Below are positions 10,995 through 25,287 of a stretch of 64,000 bases of DNA, piece after piece (position 1 is the stretch's first letter; every line of letters begins with the position of its first letter). The DNA comes from Jacaranda mimosifolia (lineage: Eukaryota; Streptophyta; Magnoliopsida; Lamiales; Bignoniaceae). The notes under the pieces were generated by a model. That model had not been told where the DNA came from and did not search any database. It worked only from the letters and a program-made list of their open reading frames with translations. Location: contig CM032122.1 in assembly GCA_018894105.1 (NCBI GenBank), positions 38,285,404-38,349,403 of the forward strand, given 5' to 3'. The position numbers were made by a program, and so were the translations under genes.

Positions 10995-11638
10995 TGATAA
11001 GGGTTCGATCGGTTGGGTGGGGAACCAACTTCGAATTCAGGTAGGACATGACCTTGGACAGTCTATGATCTTGTTTAGGAGGGAGGAATCCTGCAATCAC
11101 AGTAAATGTTAGGTTAGCCGAGGAGCCCTCGACTTAGGCCCTCCGACGCTCAAGTCAGTAGAGATCGACCAGGAATATCAAGCAGCGAAGCGAGGGCTTT
11201 GTGTGTATATGAGTGCATACCTCTAGAAGGCCGAAGTGAGAGTATTTATATCCTTCTCCCCCGAGATGCCCCAGGTTTACCCAGGAGCCCTCAGCCTCAC
11301 GCCAGGGGTAAATAGTCATTTCCCTGACCTGCACATTTCCAGCTCATTGCCCTTCCAGGTTTCAAGGACACAATAGAACACTGTAGCGGCGCTTGCTGTG
11401 TCAGGTGGTGAGGGGATGGCATGCGCCATTAATGCGGAGGCGTGTCGCCCGTCAGTGCATTTAATGCGGTGGCAGAGTACTGTACTATCTCGATCTCGCT
11501 GGTCGACCAAGTCGACCTCACAATTCTGTTCGTGGGGCACCATCAGACGAGTGGTCGATTATGCATATGGCCCTCAGGTGCCAGGTTGGGCCTGGTGCTG
11601 CGCCTCTAGGCCAACTTGGTTTGGGCCACCCCATGTCA
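10995..11638 (-). repeat. 5' LTR of the Ty3/gypsy element
   Basis: It begins TGATAAGGG and ends CCATGTCA in plus-strand reading, followed directly by the target duplication GTATA. A TATAAATA box on the minus strand (11243-11250) marks the likely U3/R promoter driving gag-pol. This copy lacks two short segments present in the 3' LTR. Confidence 0.9.
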
Positions 11639-12206
11639 GTATATATAAAATTATAATTGAAGAATTGAGAAGAAAAAAGAATAAATTTAAAAAATTATTG
11701 TAATATAGAGAAAAAAATTGAAGAATAAAGTTAATCAACATAATTATTGTTGGTTGACTTTATAATTAATATACTTAAATGCCATTATTATTATTAATAA
11801 GTACTAATAATCAATTATAAGGTCAATTATTAATTAAAAGTTATGCTATTTGTTTGATATCTTTCATTTTAATGAAATTATATAGTTCCTTCTATTAATT
11901 AAAACATGTATTTGTTCTAGGTTCATAAATTCATGTATTTGGATATTCGTAAATGAATATTTAAATAATCATCATCGAATATGAATATAAAACTATAATT
12001 CAAATAAGGATAAGTTTAATAAAATATGAATGCATTTGAATAATTATAATCGAATACGGATATATCCAAATCCGACAGATGCGAATTTAGATATCATTTT
12101 TAAATATCAGTCAAATCCGTATCCGTATCCGAATATTCGAAAAGTTAAGCGGATACGAATATAAAAATAGTGTATCCGATCCGTTTAATATCCGTCCACA
12201 CCCCTA

Positions 12207-13265
12207 GGTAAAAACACTAGACGGACAATTATTTAGTAACATCGTCCTCAGACATATATATGAGAGGTGTAGAGTTTGAATTCTAACCGTTTCTAATATT
12301 ATGTGTGAAAATAAAAAAATAGAATAAAATGTACAGTGTCCTTATATTTTATCATAACTTTAAAACATTTCTCTCCATTTAAAAAATATCCTAAAAACTC
12401 TTCTATTATTTAAAATTCAATATGTTAAACCCAATACCCGCAACATTGAAATACCCATTATATCCCTCATTTGTATAATATCATAAGACTTGTTGGGTCT
12501 TATGTAAATTAATGATCATAGTGATTGGATTATATATAACATTTACCTATTGCTAAATCTCATTGGAGAAGATCAATAGTACATATTTTTATTTTGTTAT
12601 GAAAAAAAAAAAGTTTTTTCTCGACCACTATATTTCGATTATTTCACTATTATCATGCCCATTCAATTTCGACTATCATGATTCATATTTTTGAGTTTCA
12701 ATAATGAATTAATTAATAAAAATGAAATGTAAAAAGAAATAAATATAAGGAACATTAATTAAAAAAGAATTATGTTTTTTTGGAAGAAATATCAAATGTA
12801 TAGGGGTTTTGGATAGATTGAATTTGGATGATACTCTAAAATATATAGAATAAAAGAAAAAGAATATATATCCAATGCCCATCTCTATAAAAGAAAAAGA
12901 ATAGAATAGAAAGAGAAATTAATATGATTGAGCCCTAGCCCATCTTTTGGTGGTTGTTGCATGCATGGAAAGCGGGGAAAACAAGAGAAAGTAGTGAAGA
13001 TGTCCTTAAACACAGGATCAGATGAAGCTATGAACCGAACATGGATTCCTATATTTTGGCCAGATTTCTCGGTCTTTCTTCCAATTCTCACCGGCGCTGC
13101 TGCTCATTATGCTTTTTCATTATTCAGAAAAATGTACACTTTGTTTTTGTTGGCAAAAATCAGTTTTATCTTATCTGAATTCAGAATGAGCTTTTCCTTT
13201 TCCCAATTCTTGGTTTTATGGTGGGTGCCCTGAGAAATGAACACTTAATTTCGTGATAAAGAAAG
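12207..13265. other. Intergenic, upstream of the acidic membrane-protein gene
   Basis: AT-rich DNA with no gene. The second copy of the hAT target duplication is at 12207-12214. A segment near 12240-12320 (GAGTTTGAATTC, then ATTATGTGTG and an A-rich end) may be a worn SINE fragment. The 5' leader and promoter of the next gene must lie in the right part. Open frames near 12900-13230 resemble nothing known. Confidence 0.4.
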
Positions 13266-16200
13266 ATGGCTGTCAATGCATATGATGTTCAAGTTTGCCT
13301 ATGGAAAATACTGAAATTATCGTCGAAAATGTGTGTTACGTATTCGATAAAATACCCGTATTTGTCATCTTCTTTGTTGTGTTTGTTCCTCCTGTATATG
13401 TCATTTCCATTGGTCTTTTGGGTTTTGGTTTATTCTTTTCCTCTTATTGTTTGCGCTTGGATCATTCTTGCCATCTCTCTCAACCTTCGAAATGTCAAAA
13501 AGTATGAAAAGGAGGAGCCAAAGGGGGAGGAAAATGGTGGGAAAACCAAGTGTGCAGCAGATGATTTTGCCAGTGATTCAGAGAACAAAAAGTCTTTTGC
13601 ACGTGTTCATTCCGTTAGAAGAAGACGGGCCAAAGATATTTGGAGGGAAGATAACAAAGACAATGACGACGACAACAACAACAACCAACACAATGTGGAA
13701 GAGAAAAACACAGAAGAGAAAAACGCAGTTTCCTCAACTAACTTCAATTGTGACATGGTTGATAAAAATGCCTTGACAGAAGAAAGCCCCAAAGAAATCC
13801 GAGAGGTGGAAGTGGATTATTCACTTGTTAACACTTCTGAAGGCACTTCCTCCTCTTCCCCTCTTGCGGCTGCAGCCTCTCCAATTTTAATTCATCATGA
13901 ATTTGATAAGGGCTCCAAAGATGACGATGATGGGAATGATGTTAAGGCCATGGAAGGGAACGACGATGAACAAAAGAATGTGATGGATGCTGGGATTTCA
14001 GAGTCTGAAAGGAACAAGAGATTGGAGAGTTTGATTGCTAGGAGAAGATCAAGAAAGTTGTTGAGCCTTCAGGTTCGAAGGACACTGATGAATATGGATA
14101 GAAATGATCACCCGGGTCCTATTACTTCTCTTATTATACCAAAACATAATAGTCCTAACAACAAACCTGGACCGTTTTCACCCGGCCCTGGTTCAGCCCC
14201 TTCTGTATTGGTGCCAATGAGGAATCCCTTTGACCTGCCTTATGATCCACAGGAGGAAAAGCCTGACCTGACGGGGGATAGTTTCCAGCAAGAATTCATG
14301 TCGGCTAATAACAGGGATATGGTCTTCTGCAGGCATGAGAGCTTCAGTTTAGGGCCTTTCTTGCCTGCGGAATTCAACCAGATTCGGGGAGAATCATCGT
14401 TGGTCCGTGGACAAAGAACTTCTTCATTGTCCAAGCGGACAAATGAATTTGGTAGGCAAAAATTTCTCTGGATTGCAATGATAAAAGGAAAAGCGTTAAT
14501 TTTCTATGTTTTTCTTTCTTTTTCATGACAGACAGGGAATTTGATCCTATAATAGAGCAAGAATCATATGAAGTGCCTGAATCCAAGACAGCAACTGTGG
14601 AGAGTTCTGATGATCAGATTAAAGAAATCATTCAAGTACATGAGAATGATGCTCATAAGCATACTGAAGAAGACACTGATGGTGTCCAAACAAGACCAAT
14701 TCCAAGAGAAGATTGCAGCAATAGTTCGATCTCAGCATCTTCATCAGAAGAGGATCAACCCGTTTTCAAGATAGACAAAGAAGCAATACTGAAATCTCTA
14801 TCTATGGCTCGAAGAAATGCTGCTGAAGAAACGGAGAACAACGACCCAATAGGAGACCATTTGAATTCTGCTACTTCTGCTTTTGAGAATACTAGATTGA
14901 AGGAGCAATTTTACTACACGGACAAGACCATGCAACACCACAAGACGTCCTATTCCATCGCTTCTGATTTGCAAGTGGAGGTCTCAGAAGTCAGTTCTCC
15001 TCCCCTAACAATCGAAGAAAACTGCTCATACCAGGATGAGAATATTTCAACATGTGATGAGGATATGGAAAAGAGCGTCATGTGGGACGGTGAAGGCTCG
15101 TGGGCTGGCTCGTCGCGTCTATTGGAAGTGGACGAAGATGAATCAAGGACAACAGAAGTAGATGAGGATAGTGAAAAAGACAAAAACAAAATTGGATTTT
15201 CAAGAATCAACAATCCGGAGTTCTATGACAGTGGTCAAGCCCATGCTACCAATCCGCAAGAAAAGATCCATGGAACTTTGCAAGAAGACGATTTTTCATT
15301 TCAGGTACATGAGAACAAAGAAGAATCTGAAAGGAATATAGTTCCCCACCCTTCACATGAAGATGATTCTCGAAAGCCAGTGGTAAGTTCTATATATATA
15401 ATTGATTATATGGAAGTTTTGAAGTCGATTAAAATGCTCATTTATTCCAAATATTAAATGCATTATTTACTAATATCCTGAGCTATTTGTTTCATATCGT
15501 ATAAAAAATATACCTGTCTGTGTTGCTGGGAAAAGTGGGGGTGGGGGCATAACAATGTCTAAAAATTATTGCACATCTTAACTGTTGCGTCCTGTCTGAT
15601 AATGAAAATGCCACAAAAATCTTGCAGGACGACAACACACACCAAATGAAACAGTTTGAAACAACTGAGTCAGAGACAGGTGAACAGATTTTAGTACAAT
15701 CTGGGAGATCGACTGAATACCATGGCATGGAGCACTTGACAGCAGAAAGTGTCAAGTTGTCTGAAGATCCTGAAGAAATATTAAAACCTGAACAAGAAGA
15801 AATGGTTAACGAATCAACAGTTGTCCAGAACCATGAATCAGTTCAACATGGTGAAGGTGAACAAAGTTCACCTGAAGTAAGCATAACTCAAACTACGGTG
15901 GATTCTAGTGATCCTCAAGGACCATCCTCAACGTCAAATGTGGCTGCTGAACAATTTCCTGTTTTTCAAACCTCTTGCTTATTATCACCCAAATCTGTAC
16001 TTCTATCAACATTTTCGATGGACCAAGGTTACAGGTCAAGTTTTGATCATGATACCGATGAGGAGGTCCAGCAAATTAGCACACAAAATACAGAAGTTTC
16101 AAGTCCAGTTGCCTTCCAGAACTCAACTACTTTGATTGAGCACTCACCAGATGTTGAAGTATTGCAGGTTTGTGAAAATTTGTCCAAGAAAAACACATCA

Positions 16201-17328
16201 AACTTGAGTAAATTGACCCAAGATACTTCTTAGCATGTGTATGCAAAGAAAATGACATCTTTCTCTATTTCAGACGTTATAAAACTACATGAATATGGAT
16301 GTGTAAGGACAAGTATTGACTTACAGTTGGACCTCTTGCATAGCAGGAATCACTGGAACGCTCAAAGACGCCTACGACAGAAGCTGACAATGCTGAATCT
16401 GCCAATAAACAGGAATTTCATGAAAATGGCATAGAACCAATAGATGTTGCCAGTAGTAGTAATTCCCAAACAGAAGGTAGTCAGGAAGCACCTGCAAAGC
16501 TGTTAAAGCCAACAATAGAGGAAACTAGCTCCAGATCCTTCAACAACAATGATGAAGTTTCTAGAGAAAACATTGAAGCTGCAAATCGAACTGCTTTTCA
16601 CAACATTACAGATCCAACCGACAACTATAATTCATCTCTATCGACTGAACAGGTATAGTCTACTCAGCAATAGCATCTTTTTTTGTCAAATGAGCATTCA
16701 CATAGTTACTTGTGTGTACATGGATTATGTACTTAGTTCTTGTTAGTTTGAATTGTTAAATATACTTCAAGGCTATAGGTTTATCTTTATTAACTGATAC
16801 ACTATTCTTTCTTGGCAAGTGGTCCCTTTCTACAACTCCAGCTTTAACAAATTGTTCTTATCTATGTTAGTGATTTTCAATGTCTAGTCATGTGTGCCAT
16901 GATACAAGCAGGACTTGTCCAAGCACCAAGAGAAGGTTATTGGAGAATTAACAGAGAATGACTGCAAAAATCCAAGCACTGATGAGGATCAAAGAGAAAA
17001 CCCAGCCTTACACGAAGATACTGAACATGATCAGCACTATTTGAATAAGCCCAGAGATCAAGAAAGGCAAACAAACTCAACAACTTCAAACTATTTTGAT
17101 CAGACAAAAGAAGAACTTCAACATTATGATGCAGATGAAACTACTATAGCCCTCTCACAACTAGCAGAGGACAATGTTAATTCCCAATCCTATCAGAAGA
17201 GCGAACATGATAGAGAACCCACACAACATGCCAACTCAGACGAATCAATGCCAGTCCCTGAATTAGAGACCATTAATAATTCTAGCAATGAAACCAAGAT
17301 ATATGCACCAAAGGGCTCGACAGAATGA
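13266..17328 (+). CDS. Plant-specific membrane-anchored acidic protein of unknown function (At5g17910/At1g07330-like)
   Basis: Five exons are read: 13266-14451, 14532-15382, 15628-16167, 16347-16652 and 16912-17328. All junctions have GT-AG borders and keep frame, giving 1,099 residues. The N-terminus has two adjacent hydrophobic segments (about residues 33-52 and 54-72), which would anchor it in a membrane. The rest is long, highly acidic and probably disordered, with Asp/Asn runs near 13660-13690. Two conserved blocks identify the family: ESERNKRLESLIARRRSRK and NPFDLPYDPQEEKPDLTGDS. Plant members are often labelled 'cardiomyopathy-associated protein-like', a name from a weak animal match that says nothing of function. 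No enzyme motif is visible. The start at 13266 is the first ATG before the membrane segments; exact transcript ends are unknown. Confidence 0.75.
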
Positions 17329-18514
17329 CTCATTTCTCCAACTATAACAAAGCTGGACAAATCGAAGAATGATCTGTATCAAGATGAACAAATTTTTTTG
17401 TTGAAATACCCTATCCATGAATCATCATGTAGGGTTAAATGTGATTGTTCCAATGTATTGGAGGGAACTTGTAACATATTATAGGACTTAGAAAGGCAGG
17501 TTAAACCAAATTTTACCTTAGATAGATATATATATACACATCATCAGATACAGCTTATATCTTGGAGTTCAGTGACAACGTGCGCAACATTTCTATGAAG
17601 TGGTTCATATGTACTTTTGTACTGAAATTTAATTAGTATGAAGAAAGAATTCTCCTTGTGCCTATGTTTGCCATTCCTAAATATATGCAAACACACACAC
17701 ACACAGACATATCTACCGATATACTCCAGTAGTCATGACAATTTTTTTTTTTATATAACAAGACATGAAAATTTTATTTTATTTGTTGACTGTGTAAATT
17801 AATTTATTTTAATTGATGAAATGGTACATAGTTTTAGGTTATCACAACTTGTTCAAATTTTAGGGCGTTATTCTTTATGCTCTAAGCTCCTTTTATTTTA
17901 TATTTCATATTGCAATTTCGTTTCTAATAGCAAGTTGCATGTATAGGATAAATTAGGGCATTTGTTGTAGCCTAAAAAGTATCATTCTTTTAATTTTGTT
18001 TCTGTAATCATCATTTTTAAATTTAAAGAATTATTAACTGATTATATATTTTTTATCCTCTCAAAATCATAAGATTAGGTTAAATTTAAAATAACTTTTT
18101 ATTTTATTTAAAGGTAATCGCACCTAGAAAATGATGAGGTCAGTATAAATTAAATAATAATATTTAATAATCTTATATTAAAATATTTGCTATTCTGAAA
18201 TATTGGTTTTTATTCATACTTCTTTTCAAAATTTCTGTTTTACTAATTTAAATGTTATTTTTATTTTATAAAAAATTTAAAAAAAAATGGTATTCAAAAT
18301 GTAAATAATTAAGAGCACGAACAATGAAAATTAAAAATGGAGTAAAGCCATCACTCTTCCACGATCCTCACCATAACGAAGTGGAGTAAAATCTACTAAG
18401 ATCATCCACCGCTTTTGTCTTCCATTTCAGTTTCTTGATTTTCTCTGCTTCCGGTTTTGGTTGGATTTCAAAACCTGTGCAACTCTGTTGAATTCAGCGA
18501 GCAAATCTAAAGCC
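17329..18514. other. Intergenic between the acidic protein gene and the GH3 gene
   Basis: AT-rich DNA of 1.2 kb. It holds the 3' end of the gene on its left, a short (AC)n run at 17691-17706, and the presumed promoter and short leader of the GH3 gene (pyrimidine-rich from about 18410). No open frame of note was seen. Confidence 0.5.
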
Positions 18515-21500
18515 ATGAATTGCATCTACAAAAACCCGAATGCCCCCATCGAAGCCAGAGTCAAAGACCTCCTCTCCCGGATGACCCTTCAAGAGAAAAT
18601 CGGCCAAATGACCCAGATTGAACGCAGTGTCGCCACTCCTTCCGCCATTAAAGACCTCTCCATAGGTTAGTTAAAAAAAATAATAGTACTACTTTTTGTG
18701 CACTGGCCAAAAGTTTTGTTGAATGAACTTGGAATGCTTATTGTCTTTCATTTGCTTGACACTTTGCTTTGGATTCTTGTTGTTTTCGTCTTCATTTTCT
18801 TGCTCTATTCTTGGAGTGTGTGATGAATACTGAGTTCTGGTTTGTTAACTTAACTGTTGATATATTTTAGTTTGGCTCCCATGATAAAATCAGTCAACCA
18901 AAATAACTCTATGCCATTGATCATTCATGCAAAGATTCATTTAGTGCTTTTGCTGCTGTTTTATATTATGAAATTGAAGCTTTGGAATTTGAATAGATTT
19001 TGCATTCAAATTTGAATTCTTGTCCGTCATTTCGAATTTCAAAAGTCTAATCATGTGGAACAAGGTTGAGTTTTTAGAGATATAATTATTCGACTTTGAT
19101 TGCATTTTGTGTTTGTTGTGTTTGGATTCTTGCAGGTAGCATACTGAGTGTTGGTGGAAGTGGGCCGTTCGAGAATGCAAAGTCTTCGGATTGGGCTGCC
19201 ATGGTGGATAATTTCCAGACGGCTGCACTAGAGTCACGGCTGGGAATTCCATTGCTGTATGGGATTGATGCTGTTCATGGTAATAACAATGTGTATGGTG
19301 CTACTATTTTTCCTCACAACATAGGTCTCGGAGCCACCAGGTTGGTTTTTATTGAATTATGAAAATGCTTGAATGCCATTGATTTTTTTGAACATTAGCT
19401 ACTTGATATGAGCAATGTAGTTATCTCTCTTAGAGATGCTGACTTGATTCGGAGGATTGGTGCTGCAACAGCCCTTGAAGTTAGGGCAAGCGGGATTCAC
19501 TATACTTTTGCTCCATGTGTTGCTGTAAGTTTGCATACCTAGCGATATTTTTTTCTAGTATTATAAATGGGATGGTGTCAATTTAGTCCTCAATGGTATA
19601 TAATATTATATATTATGGGGGTCTTTAATTTTAATGGTAAATTATTTATTTCTCAGAAGAGAAGCAATTTTGTAAACAAAATATTTCCTTGCTAGCTTCA
19701 TCCTTGAGGTAGTGATTGCTAGTTGTTTTTTGTTCCTAACATCTGAACGGAAATGCTTTACTTGGAACTAGGACTTAACTGAAAAGGGCAGAAAAGAAAA
19801 GGAAGTCGATAAAAGTCAAAATTTCTTTGTAAAGTAATAAGCACTAAATTGAAAGAAATTCTTAAATGTTGTTGAATTCCATTAAAAAAGTGGACACAAA
19901 TGTATTAAGTAAACACTTATTTCTTGTAATAAATTCCTGACATGCTTTTTCCTCATATTTTCTTTTCAAACCTACGAAGAAAGAAATATCTTTTTGTCCT
20001 TTTACTGGGACTGAAAAGTTCAATATTTCGGATACTAAAAATTTTGTTTGGTGTGTAGCTGCTGAAGCCATGCCTAGCCCTTTTTTATTGTATTTGTTCT
20101 ATCTAATCTGTTGTTTTATGTCTTAGTCATTTTTGGCTGCTGTTTGTTGATTAAGATGATGCTAACAGGTGTGCAGAGATCCCAGATGGGGAAGATGCTA
20201 TGAGAGTTTTGGTGAAGATCCTCAGATCGTTAAGATGATGACCTCAATGGTGACTGGCTTGCAAGGACAACCACCACAAGGACATCCAAGCGGTTACCCA
20301 TTTATTGCTGGAAGGTATAAACTACTTACATTGATGAACCTTTGAGGAACATTGTTTAAGACTTCAAACTTCTTTAAGAACATTATTTTAGAGATTCTCG
20401 TCTTCTTTTGATTGCTCCACATATTACCACATCAAGGCTCCATAGGTCTACTTACACTTTTCTGGAAGCATATAAAAAAACTTGGGATATTGCTGGTCCT
20501 TTGTAATTGCTCCTTGTCCAACTTCGTGTAGAATTCTCAGTCTTCACATTCACTTTATCTGGATCTAGCACTTCCTTGAAGCTCTTTTTTGCATTTAATA
20601 TGTTTCCTTTATCCTATTGCTTAACTGATGAGAATATTTAACTTCAGAAAAAATGTTGTTGCATGTGCAAAGCATTTTGTAGGAGATGGTGGCACCAGGA
20701 ACGGAATAAACGAGGGAGATGCGATATCATCATATGATGAAATAGAGAAAATTCACATGGCTCCATATCTTGACTGTCTTTCTCAGGGAGTATGTACTAT
20801 CATGGCATCCTACTCTAGCTGGAATGGGACTAAATTACATAATAGCCATTTTCTTCTTACAGAGATCTTGAAAGATAAGCTTGGCTTTAAGGTAAGCCTA
20901 TACCAATTGCAACAAACATCCCACCCTTTGTTATTTTTCTGATTCACAAAAATCACTCCTTGTTTCTTTCCTGGCTCGTGATTCATCATACTATTATGAT
21001 TTAGAACTGCAGACATGCCAAAAAGATGTGGTGCATAAAAATATGATATCAGCAATTAATTTGATCTTTTTTCAATGCTTGTTACCGTTCTCATATTGTT
21101 TTGTGGAAAAACCTACCCTAGAAACAATAGCTTCTTCAACTCATGAAAACACTAGGTGGCTCAAGTTCCCATCGCTGGACATGCATCGATGTAATTAACA
21201 CTGCCACATTCATGAGTCATTCATAGTTCTTTTGCAAATGCAATGGACTCTCAAACCAGTACGCCATTGGACATTAGTATGCAAGAACACTAATTCGACC
21301 CAATAGCAGTCACGTTATCACTATGCGGCAGTATAAGAAGTCGTGCACTTACAAGCTCTGATACACAGATGCACAGCTTATGCACTTTGAGTGCATGCAG
21401 TGTCGGTTGCTCATTTGCGTGATTTTTTATACATGAAGAAATGCTCACATTTGGTGAATAACATGTATTCCAGGTTTAAGTGAGTAGTTGCCCTAATTAA

Positions 21501-24500
21501 TTTGGTTGCTAGTAACTTTAAGTGTATTTGGATAATTCATTCAAGTCAGATAGTAGATGTATTTACATTTACTTTAGTGCCTTCGTTCTACTAAATGCAT
21601 CAAGGAGACATTAGTGTGGTCTAGGAGTCTGGTGATATTTTGATAGATAAGAAGCCAAGCCCAATAGTTGAGCTCTTTTAACAAGAGAGGCGACCCAATT
21701 CAAATGTTGACATGAAGTTTAAATCAACTAAGCTTGAATGTCCCAATCAACACGCCACTTGCCATGGGTACACTAATTTTGTAAGGCTCTTATGGAACAT
21801 AAAGAAAAAGGTAAGAACAAATTAGGGGTTATTGGGTTGATAAGAAATGGTTGGCACGGGCTAGTGATCACTGGTGATTGAAACAAATCATGCTCATAAC
21901 AGGGGATTGAAAGAAGAAAAGAAGAGGGTTACTGAACGGGTAAGGAACGATTGGCATTAGCTACATGATCAGTGGTGATTGAAAAATGTTATGTTGGTAA
22001 CAAGGGATTTGAAGTTGCTCTTTGGATCAGGGTTTGTTTTAATGGGTTACGGTGGTGTTAGTCTTCTGACACCATTAACCATGTTGTTTTAGCTTTTGCT
22101 GAAATGCAAATGGATCCGAACTTATGAACTGTGGTGATGTATGAGTTGCTTGTCCAAACCAGAAACCGGATTTCTAGCAGTAATCGTCAAGTTCCTCTGA
22201 TTTCTACCATTCCTTTCTTCTGCTTCTTATATACAGCGTATTATGGGTGAAGCCATGTTGTGGATCTTTCCAGGGATTTCTCCGTGTAAAGGACCACGTG
22301 CATGCTTGTTGTCGGGCCTAATTTTGATCCAATGGCTTAAGCTATGGCTCCGGGGTCTGTCCCTGCGTATAAACTCAAAGCTGTTATCTTGTATTCCATG
22401 TGGGGCAATCTCATTCATATCTGAATGTTGACTATCTGAAAGTTCAAGAGATTGATATGCAACTTTGGTGGTTTTGGTGGATGTTTAGACATTGGTGGTA
22501 TGATTTTAAGCACAAATGGTAAACTTAATGGGTCAAACATGATTTTAAGGGACAAAATGGTACTGCAGGTTCCAAGATTTCCAGGTTCTGGGTTTTTTGA
22601 GTGGGACAAACTGAGATTTTAAGATGTTTGCTTCTGTAATTGGTTTAAGAATTAAACTAAAAGCTACCCAAGTAACTGAACTCAGATGGATACTGAATAT
22701 GGTGAGATTTTTTGCAGGGGTTTATCATTTCTGACTCTGAAGGCCTTGACAGGCTTTCTAATCCTCATGGATCTAATTACCAGCAAAGTGTTCTGTCAGC
22801 AATCAGTGCTGGAATTGATATGGTGAAGGATCACATGTTTTTTGTTTACAATTTCAAGCTTATATAGAACCAAATTAATTTGTTTCCTTTCTGTCTCACC
22901 AGGTGATGGTGCCTTACCGTTTTCAACTATTTCTAGACGATTTGATGGATTTAGTGCAGTCAGGAAAAATATCAATGACCAGAATTGATGATGCAGTTGA
23001 AAGAATTCTGAGAGTAAAGTTTACTTCAGGCCTCTTTGAACATCCCCTGAGCGATGGATCTTTGTTGGATATAGTTAGATGTGAGGTGAGCCCTTTAAAT
23101 TTACGGTCAGTATGTGTAAGTTTTGCTGTCAGGTATTAAATGGCAAAATTATAATTAACAAATTGATGTTTCATATTGTATAAGGATATTGCAAAAACCT
23201 GCAAAAGGGTTTGCTTTAATTAATGATAATGCCCTTAGGTTTCCAAAATTACATCAACCTCACTTAACACTAACAGCCATTAAAATTCATTTACATCTTT
23301 TATGAAATGACTCTTTTACTTTTTGTTAAGATCACTCAAGCCTTGATTGGGATTTTTCCAATTTGTAGAGACCTTCCATCAGACTAAAATTACCTTTCTC
23401 TAGATTTTCCATTTAACAGTCAGGTCAGGCCTTCTGTGGTTAATTTAAGAAAATCGTGAAATAACCCAGACATTAAAGACACTTCGAGCCATGGACAAAG
23501 CCTAAGTATCTTAATTCAGATTCAGGTCTATGACACCATGCTCGGGTTTTAGACCTAGAATTGGACCATTATCTCTTCCTCCTCACTCACCAAGGTTATG
23601 CTCATACTCAAGCCTAGAAATTTAATTAACTCTGAAGGTTTGGTTTTTAGCACGTGTAGTCTACTGGCTGTTGTGTGATGGCAAAAATAACACTGCAATG
23701 ATTACTAGTTTAAAATATAAAATATGTCGGAATAGAATATGGGAAATATGCGTAATTATATTAAATACTAATGTTTTTGTAATTGAAATAATTTGGACTG
23801 TGTTTTGTTCAATAGAATGTAATATCATAACTTTATAATAAGTGAAAATATTAAATTGGGAATTTATTTTAACTTGGATAGGTATTAATGGGTTTGTCTA
23901 TGGTTAGACAAGCCTTTGGAGAGTCTTTTTTTAAGTTTGGGTGAACCCCTGGGGGTTTAAAACTAGCCATTTTATTAAACAATGTTATCGTGGTTTTACT
24001 AAAATTTTGACACTAACTTCTCTGTTAGAGAAACTAACAGTTGGGGTTATATGTAGAGAATGACAAACATTAGGGAAGTAGATATAATATTAGAAACCAA
24101 AGGGGGCCCTACCTATATTTAGATCAAGTCTCAAGGGAGGTTTCTATTGTTATCCCTGTTATATATGTGGATCTGTGGTTTCTGAATTTATATTGGGGAT
24201 TAACTCCGGGGAATCATTAACACTTTTGGGCTAATTAGGCATGAGCAGATATGTGCTCTGCATTCAGAAATACATGAAACCTTTTGATAGCAGAGTTAGA
24301 AGAAGCTTTAGAATAAGTGATAGAAGCAAGGCAACGTTCTATTTGCAATTGAACTGGCCTTACTGAAGCGAAACAGAGATAAATTAATTAGTTCAAGTGT
24401 CTCAGTTATCCCCCTACCGACCCACCCGCCCGCTGGCTATTGCAGTTATATTACTTTGTGCCTTAGAATTTGGTTTGTATTCAAACCCAATTTTGATGTA

Positions 24501-25240
24501 TCCTTTATGCTTCCAGTCATTGTCTTTGTAGATCAATTCCAATTGGTGTACAACCAGCCTTTTGTGGATAGTCCAGTTAAAAGCCCATTAGGAAGAATAG
24601 AAGAGAAGAGAAAAGTAACTATCCCTCTAAAGAGACTCCTAACATTTGATTCCTGTGTCAGCTACATAAGAATTTAGCACGCGAAGCAGTTAGTAAGTCC
24701 TTAGTTCTGCTAAGGAATGGGAAGGATCCAAAGAAACCATTTCTTCCACTGGACCGGAATGCAAAAAGAATTCTTGTGGTTGGAAGGCATGCCGATGATC
24801 TGGGATATCAGTGTGGTGGCTGGACAGCAACTTGGGAGGGTAAAGGCGGCAGAATAACCACTGGTAAGTTATCTTTTCGCAATTTAGCTGAATTGTAATG
24901 ATGTTATGTCGGATCAAAAAAGAAAAGAACTAATATCATGCATGGTAGAGATCTAAGCAGCACCAACCAAACCATGGCCTGTGGCTTCCATGTAACATTT
25001 TGTTCCATGTTCTGTTTTCATAGGACAGATCTGCTTTATTGATCTCCTTTTAAGTTTTATTGCGTGAATTTTCACTCATATGTTAGTCATGATGATAGAC
25101 AGCTTTTTGCTTTTTTGCTGTTAAACTGATTTACATTAGATTCCATTTCTTTTTGCAATTAATCATGCCATATATAGAATCATTTTTTGCTTAGAATTTT
25201 CTAAGCATGTGTTTTTCCGCACCACATATGCCAATTATGC

Positions 25241-25287
<47 letters not shown>

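Larger units (their letters stand above)
3560..11638 (-). mobile_element. Ty3/gypsy LTR retrotransposon, Tat-type lineage, defective
   Basis: This is an 8.1-kb element on the minus strand with TG...CA long terminal repeats of 664 and 644 bp and a perfect 5-bp target duplication GTATA (3555-3559 and 11639-11643). In element order it reads: 5' LTR, tRNA-Asp-like primer site, gag, aspartic protease, RNase H remnants, integrase, an antisense gene on the opposite strand, purine tract, 3' LTR. Protease before integrase, a second RNase H with the DGSA/NNKAEYEAL/TDSQL pattern and an antisense gene after integrase point to the Tat/Retand group. It has in-frame stops, a frameshift in integrase, and no reverse transcriptase, so it cannot move by itself. 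The two LTRs differ at many sites, mostly transitions, so the insertion is not recent. Confidence 0.9.
3314..12206. mobile_element. hAT-type non-autonomous element, split by a retrotransposon
   Basis: The ends are imperfect inverted repeats: TAGGACTGTAAATGGATATT on the left, and on the complement of the right end TAGGGGTGTGGACGGATATT. The element is flanked by a perfect 8-bp duplication GGTAAAAA (3306-3313 and 12207-12214), the size made by hAT transposases. Without the retrotransposon (3560-11638) and one GTATA copy it is about 0.8 kb. Both arms are filled with ATCCGTATCCG/GGATATT-type subterminal motifs; GTATCCGATCCGTTTAATAT occurs near 3464 and again near 12173. No transposase frame is present, so it must have been moved by an enzyme encoded elsewhere. 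Confidence 0.85.
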
